64,000 nucleotides of DNA from Candidatus Brachythrix odensensis. GTDB taxonomy: Bacteria > Chloroflexota > Anaerolineae > J036 > Brachytrichaceae. The DNA is taken from NCBI GenBank assembly GCA_016714465.1, contig JADKDT010000002.1, positions 372,001 through 436,000 on the forward strand, in the 5' to 3' direction. A program made the translations under genes and the position numbers. The notes under the pieces were generated by a model, which was not told where the DNA came from, did no database searches, and saw only the letters and a program-made list of their open reading frames with translations. Below, piece after piece: positions 1-6,844 of this stretch (position 1 is the stretch's first letter; every line of letters starts with the position of its first letter).

Positions 1-581
1 TGAAAGATACTGAGCGCCGTAAGGCTGTCGAGCTCGCCGGTTGGCTCATCGGCCAAAAGCAGGGGCGCGCTATTGGCCAGGGCGATTGCGATGGCGACGC
101 GCTGTTGCTCGCCGCCCGACATGCTGGTCATGCGATGGCGGCGCCGATCACCGAGGCCGACCAGTTCGAGCAGTTCCTGGGCGCGTCGGGAGGCGAAGCG
201 CCGGCTGCGGCCCTCCAGCAGCATCGGCAGTTCGACGTTTTCCTGGGCATCAAGATACGGAACCAGGTTGCGCCCGCCCTGTTGCCAGACAAAACCCACC
301 TGGGAGCGGCGATACAAGGTCATCGCCGCGTCCGACATCTTGAGCAAATCGCGGCCATTGACGATGGCTTTGCCCGCGGTTGGGTGATCGAGCCCGCCCA
401 GGATGCTGAGCAGGGTCGATTTGCCACTCCCGCTGCTGCCGACGACGCCAAGCACCTCGCGCGCGTTGACCACAAGGTCGAGGCCTTGCAGGGCGACGAC
501 CTCGAGGCCGGCAACTTTGTGAACCTTGACCAGGTTCTCGCAAATGATGAAGGGGGCAGCGGGGGTTGCAGATTCGGACAT
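1..581 (-). CDS. ABC transporter ATP-binding protein (MacB/LolD type), partial
   Basis: This open frame runs off the left edge of the window, so the C-terminus is missing (about 193 residues visible). The translation shows the ABC nucleotide-binding fold in order: Walker A GSSGSGKST near residue 48, a Q-loop in FVWQQGG near 98, the signature MSGGEQQR near 154 and Walker B LLLADEPTGELD near 173. The short Q-loop-to-signature spacing and the family resemblance point to MacB/LolD-type ATPases, which drive export or lipoprotein release rather than sugar import. The start is the ATG at 581, giving MSESATPAAP before the first beta strand. A permease partner should lie to the left, outside the window. 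Substrate cannot be assigned. Confidence 0.88.
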   Translation of the reverse strand, partial: MSESATPAAPFIICENLVKVHKVAGLEVVALQGLDLVVNAREVLGVVGSSGSGKSTLLSILGGLDHPTAGKAIVNGRDLLKMSDAAMTLYRRSQVGFVWQQGGRNLVPYLDAQENVELPMLLEGRSRRFASRRAQELLELVGLGDRRRHRMTSMSGGEQQRVAIAIALANSAPLLLADEPTGELDSLTALSIF

Positions 582-642
582 GGCGAATACGGTGCTTGAG
601 TATCGCATGCCGGCAACCGGCTGTGCCCGACAACAGGGTTTA

Positions 643-713
643 TCCGCAGATTACGCAGATTTGCGCCGATTCCTTTTCTGATCCAATCGGCGCAAATCTG
701 CGTAATCTGCGGA
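643..713. repeat. 29-bp perfect inverted repeat (TCTGCGTAATCTGCGGA type)
   Basis: Arms at 643-671 and 685-713 are perfect reverse complements around a 13-base centre. The repeated words (CGCAGATTACGCAGATT and its complement) belong to a kind of dispersed intergenic repeat. A decayed relative lies near 16180-16215. The element fills the gap between the ABC ATPase and the DUF2071 gene and could end the DUF2071 transcript on the minus strand, but no U-tract follows on that strand. Confidence 0.75.
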
Positions 714-728
714 CAAAAAAACCTGAAT

Positions 729-1535
729 TCACGCGAGTCGCCGGGGCGGGAGATAGACCTCGAAGGGGATCTCTCGGCAGATGAAGACCGAATGCGGGCG
801 CTGCATCTCGCCGGCCGACAGCAGTCCGAGCCTTTCATACAGGCTGAACCACAGGTCGCGCGGTTGGGCCCGGGTCAGGGTCATGATTGGATGCCAAATG
901 GAATAGCCGCCTAACGCGCCGTCCAGGCGATGGAAGAAACCATCCACCGGGTGGGTGAGAACCAGTGTCTGCTCGGTCATCGAAGCGAAGCCGGGGGTCA
1001 GGCCGATTGGCGCCGCGTCCCCCACCAAGTCAATCCGGGCCGCGCACCAAGCCGAGTTGACGTTGTAGCGATAGCGCTCGTATGCGCCGGTGGTGGGATC
1101 GACGTGGACGTCGATGCGGTAGCGGGCGTAATGCCACGGAATGCGCCACAAACCTCGGGCGGCGTAGACGAGCGGCGAGCCCAGGGTCGTGCCGAAGAAC
1201 CACACACCCGGCAGGCCGGTCCGCCGGTCGATGACATAGGCGCGATGGTTGGTCTGGCCAAATTTCCAGCGCAGCCAGGGGGCAAGGCGGGCAAAGCGAA
1301 AGTCGACGTCGAGGAAGGGCACGGCGCTCAGCATGGCCCTGGGCTGCCCGTCGATCTCGACAGTTTGAATATCGAAGCGATCCGCGGGGATGTGCGGGCG
1401 GAGACGTTCGGGCGGCAGGGTGTAGTTGACCAGGGCGAAGTGGCGCAACAGGGTCCGCACCGTGAGCGCATTGCCCGGGCGCGGGACTTGGCGCGTCTGG
1501 AGCAGTTGCGCAGCGTCGTAGGTCGGTGGGCTCAT
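729..1535 (-). CDS. DUF2071 (YqjF-like) family protein
   Basis: About 268 residues with the hallmarks of DUF2071: the NYTLPPERLRPHIP opening, a central block with the GVWFFGTTLGSPL motif and a C-terminal beta-rich half. The molecular function of this family is not established; no catalytic residues can be claimed. I chose the ATG at 1535 (MSPPTYDAAQLL). The longer open frame upstream would translate through a 30-bp tandem repeat giving RWAPSGLT repeats, which is not credible protein. It is transcribed away from the LacI regulator and toward the ABC ATPase, separated from the latter by a 29-bp inverted repeat. Confidence 0.75.
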   Translation of the reverse strand: MSPPTYDAAQLLQTRQVPRPGNALTVRTLLRHFALVNYTLPPERLRPHIPADRFDIQTVEIDGQPRAMLSAVPFLDVDFRFARLAPWLRWKFGQTNHRAYVIDRRTGLPGVWFFGTTLGSPLVYAARGLWRIPWHYARYRIDVHVDPTTGAYERYRYNVNSAWCAARIDLVGDAAPIGLTPGFASMTEQTLVLTHPVDGFFHRLDGALGGYSIWHPIMTLTRAQPRDLWFSLYERLGLLSAGEMQRPHSVFICREIPFEVYLPPRRLA

Positions 1536-1570
1536 GCCGGCCGACTTTACACCGGTTGTGGGGGCTATAG

Positions 1571-1660
1571 ATGGAGCCCACCTTGAAGGGGTCAGCCCAG
1601 ATGGAGCCCACCTTGGGCGTGTCAGCCCAGATGGAGCCCACCTTGAAGGTGGGCTCCATC
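1571..1660. repeat. 30-bp tandem repeat (2.7 copies) ending in a hairpin
   Basis: Units at 1571-1600, 1601-1630 and 1631-1650 (partial) begin ATGGAGCCCACCTTG; the two full units end GTCAGCCCAG. The third copy is followed by its own reverse complement, so 1630-1644 and 1646-1660 form a 15-bp hairpin with a one-base centre. The two earlier copies could pair with the same right arm, making mutually exclusive hairpins possible. It lies between the divergent DUF2071 and lacI-type genes. There are no spacers, so it is not a CRISPR. Confidence 0.8.
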
Positions 1661-1747
1661 TTTGACGACATAACGGACGGCACGCCGGGCCTGACGCCGT
1701 GCAACCCATCGTCAACCTGAAACAAAACCGGAAACTCGTTTCATGTA

Positions 1748-1755
1748 AACCGGTT
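1748..1755. promoter_or_regulatory. AACCGGTT palindrome, possible extra operator
   Basis: A short perfect palindrome with the central CG typical of LacI-family operators lies just upstream of the -35 element. It does not match the three downstream operators, so it may serve another regulator or be chance. Confidence 0.25.
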
Positions 1756-1763
1756 CTCGCCTC

Positions 1764-1793
1764 TTGACAAATCTGAGGAATGCATTAGATTAT
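1764..1793 (+). promoter_or_regulatory. Sigma70-type promoter of the LacI-family regulator
   Basis: A consensus -35 TTGACA is at 1764-1769. A -10-like element (TAGATT at 1786-1791 or GATTAT at 1788-1793) follows at 16-18 bp. Three operator palindromes start one base after it, which suits repression by promoter-proximal binding. Confidence 0.65.
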
Positions 1794-1831
1794 GAGAGCG
1801 CTCTCTGAGAACGCTCTCAGAGACCGCTCTC
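1794..1831. promoter_or_regulatory. Three tandem LacI-type operators
   Basis: GAGAGCGCTCTC (1794-1805), GAGAACGCTCTC (1807-1818) and GAGACCGCTCTC (1820-1831) are 12-bp near-palindromes with a central CG, repeated at exactly 13-bp steps. A fourth, decayed GAACGC half follows. Central-CG palindromes are typical of LacI/PurR-family sites. Their place between the -10 and the regulator gene implies autorepression. Confidence 0.7.
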
Positions 1832-1871
1832 AGAACGCATCAGAAGCGAGTTCGACTGTCAAGACGCAGTT

Positions 1872-2942
1872 ATGGCACAGACGCTGGAGCAGATCGCCGA
1901 GTTGGCCGGGGTTTCCCGCGCCACGGTGTCGCGTGTCATCAACGGTGGCCCCTACATCCGGACCGAGGTTCGCGAGCGGGTCATGCGGGTTATCACCGAG
2001 CATAATTTTCACCCCAACGCGGTGGCCCGCTCGCTCGCCCGCCGGCGAACCAACGCGATCGGCCTGCTCGTGCCCGAACCCGTTGGACGCCTGTTCAACG
2101 ACGCCTACTTCCCGCCGTTGGCCGAAGGGGTCGCGGCCGCCTGTCACGACCTGGACCTCTACATGGCCCTTCTGACAGTCAATGAGCCGGCGGATCCCGA
2201 GGCGCGCGGGCATCTCTACAAGCGCATCTTCACCAGCGGTTATCACGATGGCATCGTCATGGCCTCTTCGCCCCGCAGCGATGTCGTGACCAAGATGATG
2301 ATCGACTTCGGGGTCACGTTTGTTCTGGCCGGGCGCCAGCTTGACTACCCTGATCTGCCTTGCGTCGATGTTGACAATGTCGGCGGCGCGCGGATGGCAG
2401 TGGATCATCTTGTATCGTTGGGCCATTCGAGCATCGGCACAATTGCCGGACCCGCCTATATGTCGGCGGGCGTCGATCGGCTTGACGGTTTTCGAGCCGC
2501 CATGGCCGGGCACGACCTGACGGTCGACCCCGCCCACGTCATTGAGGGCGACTTCACCGAGCAGAGCGGCTTCGCCGCTGGCCTGCAGCTGGCCGACAAC
2601 CCGCCCGGCGCGCTCTTCATCGCCAGCGACATGATGGCCGCCGGAGCCATGCGCGCGTTCGCGGCGCGCGGCCTGCGCGTGCCCGACGATGTTTCCATCG
2701 TCAGCTTCGATGGTTTCCCGCTGTCCGCGACGACGCATCCCGCCCTGACCACGATCACCCAACCGGTGGCCGAGAGTGGGCGGCGCGCCGTCGAAATGCT
2801 GATCAGCTTGATCGACACCTTGCTGCCAAGAGGCTCCGGCCCCGCGGCGGATGGCGAGAACGGCGCGCCCAGACTGGTGCTGCCAGTGGCCCTCACCATC
2901 CGAGAGTCAACGTGTCGGCGCGACACCCATTTAAGGAGGTGA
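1872..2942 (+). CDS. LacI-family transcriptional regulator
   Basis: 356 residues with the standard LacI layout. A helix-turn-helix occupies residues 4-25 (TLEQIAELAGVSRATVSRVI), a hinge helix with an A-rSLArRRT motif lies near 50-60, and a periplasmic-binding-protein-like effector domain begins at NAIGLLVPEP. The C-terminal domain retains the GTIAGPAYM and SIVSFDGFPLS type segments. The ATG at 1872 places the HTH at the extreme N-terminus as usual. Its gene lies just downstream of three tandem central-CG palindromes, so it probably represses itself. By position it is the likely sugar-responsive repressor of the downstream transporter and glycosidase genes, although I did not find the same operator in front of the binding-protein gene. 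The inducer is unknown; a manno- or gluco-oligosaccharide is inferred. Confidence 0.92.
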   Translation: MAQTLEQIAELAGVSRATVSRVINGGPYIRTEVRERVMRVITEHNFHPNAVARSLARRRTNAIGLLVPEPVGRLFNDAYFPPLAEGVAAACHDLDLYMALLTVNEPADPEARGHLYKRIFTSGYHDGIVMASSPRSDVVTKMMIDFGVTFVLAGRQLDYPDLPCVDVDNVGGARMAVDHLVSLGHSSIGTIAGPAYMSAGVDRLDGFRAAMAGHDLTVDPAHVIEGDFTEQSGFAAGLQLADNPPGALFIASDMMAAGAMRAFAARGLRVPDDVSIVSFDGFPLSATTHPALTTITQPVAESGRRAVEMLISLIDTLLPRGSGPAADGENGAPRLVLPVALTIRESTCRRDTHLRR

Positions 2943-2944
2943 TG
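2932..2944 (+). other. Orphan near-perfect Shine-Dalgarno
   Basis: TAAGGAGGTGA (2932-2942) complements the 3' end of 16S rRNA along its full length, but the nearest ATG (2942) overlaps its last base, leaving only two bases after AGGAGG, too close for normal initiation. The frame from that ATG runs about 66 codons through a palindromic repeat and resembles no known protein. It overlaps the end of the lacI-type gene. Confidence 0.4.
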
Positions 2945-3033
2945 ACATCCAATAACCCTACCGCTAAACCCAACTTGTGTTTCTGGGCGCACCGGGCGCC
3001 CGATGGTCCAAAGAGTCACTGGCAAGACATGTT

Positions 3034-3078
3034 CCGGAGGCGATATCCTCCGGCTTCGCCGGAGGATATCGCCTCCGG
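3034..3078. repeat. Intergenic palindrome, CCGGCTTCGCCGG core
   Basis: Perfect 21-bp stem (3034-3054 with 3058-3078) and a TTC triloop. It lies in the leader of the sugar-binding-protein gene, about 60 bp before its start. Member of the window-wide palindrome family. Confidence 0.85.
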
Positions 3079-3138
3079 GAGCGGGTTGTGCTGGAAACTC
3101 TTTAGTCAAGTTACGAAGAGAGAGGGAAAACTTTACCC

Positions 3139-3751
3139 ATGAACAAGAACCTGATTCGCATTTCCGGCCTGGTCGCCGCGACCAGCCTGGTCCTCGCGGC
3201 CTGCGGCGCGAGCACGCCCCCCACCCCCCAGATCATCACCAAGGAAGTCATCAAAGAGGTCCCCAAGGAAGTCCGGGTCGAAGTGACCAAGGAAGTCGTC
3301 AAGGAGACCGTCAAAGAAGTCATCAAGCCCGCCGCTGATCGCACGGTCGTGACCTGGTACGTCGGTCTCGGCGCCGGTTCGAGCGAGGCTCAGATCGTCC
3401 CCGAAAAGGCCTGGGTTGACAAGTACAACAAGTCGCAGGACAAGTATCAGCTCGTCATCCAGATCGTCGACAACGCGGTTGCCGCGCAGAACCTGAAGGC
3501 CCAGATCGCCCAGGGCAACTACCCGGACATCATCGGACCGGTCGGCAAGGACGGCCGGGCCGCCTTCGCCGGCGGCCTGCTCGATGTGACGGCACTGATC
3601 AAGAAGAACAACATCGACACCACCAAGTACAGCCAGCAGCTGCTGGACTTCGTGAAGGACCCGGACGGACAGGTCGGCCTGCCCTATGCGATGTTCCCGG
3701 CCGTGATCTTCTACAACAAGGCCCTGTTTGCCGAGGCCAAGATGAATCCCC
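3139..3751 (+). CDS. Sugar ABC transporter substrate-binding lipoprotein, N-terminal part (frameshifted)
   Basis: First part of a family 1 extracellular solute-binding protein, the surface sugar receptor of the importer encoded next. A type II signal peptide ends in LVLAACGAS, so the mature protein is lipid-anchored at Cys. A highly charged spacer (KEVIKEVPKEV and similar) follows, then the start of the binding domain (TVVTWYVGLGAGSSEAQ, later YPDIIG). The frame is lost in a CCCC run at 3748-3751: adding one C gives AKMNPPPTKFGQKYKMPDG and joins the next open frame exactly. The original frame would stop at 3837. Since the continuation is intact and conserved, a one-base deletion in the consensus is more likely than a pseudogene. 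Confidence 0.85.
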
Positions 3752-4637
3752 GCCCACCAAGTTCGGTCAGAAGTACAAGATGCCGGACGGAAAGGAAGTG
3801 GATTGGACCTGGGCGACCCTGCGCGACGTCGCCATGAAACTGACCGTCGACAAGGCTGGCAAGGATGCCACCCAGGCCGGTTTCGATCCGAAGACGACCC
3901 GCCAGTGGGGCTTCAACCAGCAGTGGTCGGACTCGCGCGGCATGGCCGTGCTGTTCGGCGGTGGCGGCATCGTCGCCGCAGACGGCAAGACCGCCAAGGT
4001 CAGCGACAGCTACAAGCAGGCCTACAAGTGGGTCTATGACGGCATTTGGAAGGACAACTTCTACCCGAGCGGCGAAGAGGCCGGCAGCGAACTGCTCGCC
4101 AAGCCGAACGAGTTTGCCTCCGGCAACGTGGCGATGAGCTACACCCACAGCTGGTTCATGTGCTGCATGGAAGGCGGCAACCTGAAGAACAAGTGGGGCG
4201 TGGGCGTCGTTCCCGCCGGCCCGGATGGCAAGGTCACCGTCAAGATGCACGGCGACACCTTCTCGATCATGAAGGGCAGCAAGAACCCGGATGCGGCCTT
4301 CAACGTCATGCTCGATATCATGAAGTCGAAGGAACTCGAGCAGGTGTACGGCGGTCTGCCCAGCGGCGACGCCGAACGCGCTGCCTTCTTCACCGCGAAG
4401 GAGACCCAGTTCAAGTTCAAGCCCGGTGACGTGACCTGGCAGGTGTTCCTGGACAGCGTTCCGTTCCCGGACGTGCCGAGCCACGAGAGCCTGACCCCGA
4501 ACTACCTCAAGGCGAAGCAGCGGATGCAGGACTTCCAGTCCCTGATCCAGGGCAAGGCCGGCCTGGTCATGGACGACGAGATCGCCAAGCTCGAGAAGGA
4601 TCTGCAGAAGATCTTCGACGAGGCCGCGGCCAAGTAG
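3750..4637 (+). CDS. Sugar ABC transporter substrate-binding lipoprotein, C-terminal part
   Basis: Continuation of the binding protein after the indel. It carries the typical middle and C-terminal segments: a LFGGGGIVAADGKTAKV region, a YKWVYDGIWKDNFYP helix, GNVAMSYTHSWF (the hinge strand seen in family 1 binding proteins) and a C-terminal helix ending in KDLQKIFDEAAAK. The first in-frame ATG (3780) has no ribosome site, supporting that this is not a separate gene. Together the two parts make a protein of about 499 residues, normal for the family. The two permease genes follow directly. The ligand is probably a manno- or cello-oligosaccharide, judged only from neighbouring glycosidases. Confidence 0.85.
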   Translation, partial: PPTKFGQKYKMPDGKEVDWTWATLRDVAMKLTVDKAGKDATQAGFDPKTTRQWGFNQQWSDSRGMAVLFGGGGIVAADGKTAKVSDSYKQAYKWVYDGIWKDNFYPSGEEAGSELLAKPNEFASGNVAMSYTHSWFMCCMEGGNLKNKWGVGVVPAGPDGKVTVKMHGDTFSIMKGSKNPDAAFNVMLDIMKSKELEQVYGGLPSGDAERAAFFTAKETQFKFKPGDVTWQVFLDSVPFPDVPSHESLTPNYLKAKQRMQDFQSLIQGKAGLVMDDEIAKLEKDLQKIFDEAAAK

Positions 4638-4666
4638 TCCTTGGGCCTCAAACAATAAACCTCATC

Positions 4667-4715
4667 GGAGGCGATGTTCTCAACCCCGGCTTCGTCGGGC
4701 GGGAGCATCGCCTCC
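4667..4715. repeat. Degenerate intergenic palindrome
   Basis: The outer 10 bp (GGAGGCGATG, 4667-4676, with 4706-4715) pair perfectly and the centre keeps CCGGCTTCG, but the inner arms are mismatched. It lies just after the binding-protein gene and shares its outer sequence GGAGGCGAT with the palindrome at 3034. Apparently a decaying member of the family. Confidence 0.6.
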
Positions 4716-4762
4716 AGACAGGGATTTGTTTGTGGCTCCCGGTTACAGACAAAGCCGTTGAC

Positions 4763-4792
4763 GCGAGGGCAGGCATCACTGCCTGCCCTCGC
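4763..4792. terminator. 13-bp perfect hairpin before the permease gene
   Basis: GCGAGGGCAGGCA (4763-4775) pairs with 4780-4792 around a TCAC loop. There is no T-tract. It sits between the abundant binding protein and the first permease. An RNA hairpin here could stabilise the upstream message or reduce read-through, as is common in binding-protein/permease operons; that role is inferred. Confidence 0.55.
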
Positions 4793-4814
4793 TCATAATC
4801 CCGGCAGGTGGTAT

Positions 4815-5753
4815 ATGGCAACTTTGACGAGTCGCATTTCCAAAGCGCTACCCAAATCGCGCGCTCAAAAACGCGAGGCGCGCCTGGGCTTGACCATGCT
4901 GGCCCCGTGGCTGGTCGGCTTGCTCTTTCTGTGGATCCTGCCGATGGGGATCTCGCTCTACTTCTCCTTTACCAACTACGACCCGGTCAAGGCCGATCAG
5001 ATCAAGTTCATCGGGTTCGACAACTTCGTCCGCATCTTCACTGACGAGGTGGCGATCTGGTCGGGCTTTGTCACCTTCCGCTTCATGTTCATCTACGTGC
5101 CCTTCAGCGTCATCATGCCGCTGCTGATCGCGTTGATGATCACCAACAAAACGCTCCCCATCCGGGGGGTCTTCCGCTTCCTGTTTTATCTCCCCTCCAT
5201 CATCCCCGGCATCGCCGCAACGCTGATCTTCCTGCGCGTGTTCAACGTGCAAACAGGCTGGGTGAATCGAATTCTGGGAGGCATCGGGATCGAGGGACCG
5301 AGCTGGTTCTGGGACGCCAACTGGGTGACCATCACCCTCGTCATCCTGGAATTCTGGTTCATCGGCGCAGGCATGATCCAATACATCGCCGCGCTGCAGA
5401 ACGTGCCCCTGGAAATGTACGAAGCGGCCAAGGTCGACGGGGCCGGCCCGTTCCGGCGCTTCTTTCAGATCACCCTGCCCCTCATTTCATCGGTGATCTT
5501 CTACCGGCTTGTGTTCGCCCTGATCTTCGCCATGCAGTACTTCGGAAATGCGATGCTGGTCGGCGGGCTGTCGGGAAACCCTGATCGAAACACGTTGTTC
5601 TATAACGTCTATCTGTATCGGGCGGGCTGGACGTTGAACGAAATGGGCTATGCCTCCGCCCTGGCATGGTTCCTCTTCATCCTGGCCGGCGCCGTCACAA
5701 TCGGTCTATTCGCATCCCAGAAGAAGTGGGTGTTCTATGCGACGGGAGACTAG
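4815..5753 (+). CDS. Sugar ABC transporter permease (MalF/UgpA type)
   Basis: About 312 residues and six predicted membrane segments. The first begins near residue 31 (LTMLAPWLVGLLFLWILP). The cytoplasmic coupling (EAA) loop, EAAKVDGAGPFRRFF, is in the fifth interhelical region and contacts the ATPase. This is one half of the importer channel, paired with the permease that starts two bases after its stop. I took the ATG at 4815 (MATLTSRISK); the longer frame upstream would translate the hairpin at 4763 and the degenerate palindrome. No ATPase gene accompanies this operon, so the transporter probably uses a shared MsmX/MalK-type ATPase encoded elsewhere. Confidence 0.92.
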   Translation: MATLTSRISKALPKSRAQKREARLGLTMLAPWLVGLLFLWILPMGISLYFSFTNYDPVKADQIKFIGFDNFVRIFTDEVAIWSGFVTFRFMFIYVPFSVIMPLLIALMITNKTLPIRGVFRFLFYLPSIIPGIAATLIFLRVFNVQTGWVNRILGGIGIEGPSWFWDANWVTITLVILEFWFIGAGMIQYIAALQNVPLEMYEAAKVDGAGPFRRFFQITLPLISSVIFYRLVFALIFAMQYFGNAMLVGGLSGNPDRNTLFYNVYLYRAGWTLNEMGYASALAWFLFILAGAVTIGLFASQKKWVFYATGD

Positions 5754-5755
5754 CC

Positions 5756-6844
5756 ATGGCCTCAAAAGCTGATTCCAACCTGATGTCCCTCGGCAGCGAT
5801 GCCGCCCTGGCGCGCCAGGCGCGGCGCATGATCGGGCCCGGCCTGATGCTGGTCATGGCCGGCGTCATCATCTCGGCCTTCCTGCTTCCGCTTGCCTACA
5901 TGCTCACCACCGCTTTCCGGGATGACCGGAAGATGACCGAAGCAGGCGGCGAGACGCCCTGGTATCCGGCCACCGCCGCGAGCCTGGAGTACAACGGCGA
6001 AAGCCTTCCGATCCTGAAAGTGCCGACCGCGGACGGCGTCAAGAACTGGGCGCTGTTGACCAAAGGCCGCGAAGACAGCGATTTCATCGATCCGGCCAAC
6101 CCGACGGCGGGCCCGATCAATTGGAAGGGCTCCTGGCGCACCCTGGAGCGGGATTGGTCGCCCTACTTCACCCTCGACAGCATCACCGAATCCTGGCGGC
6201 GGGTGAATTTCACCAACCTCTTCAAGAATTCGCTGTTCGTCTCGGTGATCAGCGTGTTCTTTACCCTGATCTCGTGCACGATCGTCGCCTACGGATACGC
6301 GCGTTTCAAGTTCCCCGGCAAGGACATCCTGTTCTGGGTACTGACCGCGACGGTCTTTCTGCCTCAGCAGGTTACCTGGATTCCGTTGGCGATCTTCTAC
6401 TCCAAGATTGGATGGAGCCAGTCGTATCTGCCCTTAATCGCGCCCGCCCTTTTCGGGAGCGCCTTTGAAATCTTCCTGCTCCGCCAATTCATCATGTCGA
6501 TCCCCAAAGAGATGGACGAGGCGGCGATGATCGACGGGGCAGGCCCGATTCGAACCCTGGTCTCGGTCATCGTTCCGAACATCATGCCCGCATTTGTGGC
6601 GGCCGCGATGTTCCACTTCTTCTTCAAGTGGAACGACTACTTCTGGCCGCTCATCATGCTGTCGGGCAAGGAGGATCTCTACACGATCCCCCTGGGTCTG
6701 GCCCAGCTCAACAACACGTTTGGCACCTTCCCGGGCCTGGCCATGGCCAGCGGCGTGATCGCCATCACCCTGCCGATCGTCATCTTCATCATCTTCCAGC
6801 GCTACTTCATGCTCGGCAATGTCGTCACCGGCGTTGACAAGTAA
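5756..6844 (+). CDS. Sugar ABC transporter permease (MalG/UgpE type) with enlarged extracellular loop
   Basis: About 362 residues. It has a first membrane helix (GLMLVMAGVIISAFLLPLAY), then roughly 110 residues of hydrophilic sequence (LTTAFRDDRKMTEAGG to WRRVNFTNLF) before the remaining five helices. Ordinary MalG-type subunits are about 280 residues with a much shorter loop here. The EAA loop is DEAAMIDGAGPIRTL. The enlarged loop faces outward and could contact the lipoprotein receptor. The ATG at 5756 begins two bases after the preceding stop, with GGGAG upstream. The TAA stop abuts the ATG of the next gene, so the operon continues without a gap. Confidence 0.92.
   Translation: MASKADSNLMSLGSDAALARQARRMIGPGLMLVMAGVIISAFLLPLAYMLTTAFRDDRKMTEAGGETPWYPATAASLEYNGESLPILKVPTADGVKNWALLTKGREDSDFIDPANPTAGPINWKGSWRTLERDWSPYFTLDSITESWRRVNFTNLFKNSLFVSVISVFFTLISCTIVAYGYARFKFPGKDILFWVLTATVFLPQQVTWIPLAIFYSKIGWSQSYLPLIAPALFGSAFEIFLLRQFIMSIPKEMDEAAMIDGAGPIRTLVSVIVPNIMPAFVAAAMFHFFFKWNDYFWPLIMLSGKEDLYTIPLGLAQLNNTFGTFPGLAMASGVIAITLPIVIFIIFQRYFMLGNVVTGVDK

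Larger units (their letters stand above)
1536..1871. other. 336-bp regulatory intergenic region, no gene
   Basis: Holds, from left to right, the tandem repeat with hairpin (1571-1660), a stretch without visible signal, an AACCGGTT palindrome, the lacI-type promoter and three operators. Short open frames here are shadows. Nothing resembles an RNA gene. Confidence 0.6.

Noticed and set aside
1571..1650. CRISPR array
   Set aside because: Repeats are directly adjacent with no variable spacers, there are only 2.7 copies, and no cas genes are present.
3053..3059. UUCG tetraloop in the palindrome cores
   Set aside because: The required C-G closing pair is absent. The symmetric pairing gives GGC-TTC-GCC with a three-base loop instead.
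2942..3142. Small protein starting at ATG 2942
   Set aside because: The ribosome site is too close to the ATG, the frame runs through a palindromic repeat and overlaps the next gene, and no domain is visible.
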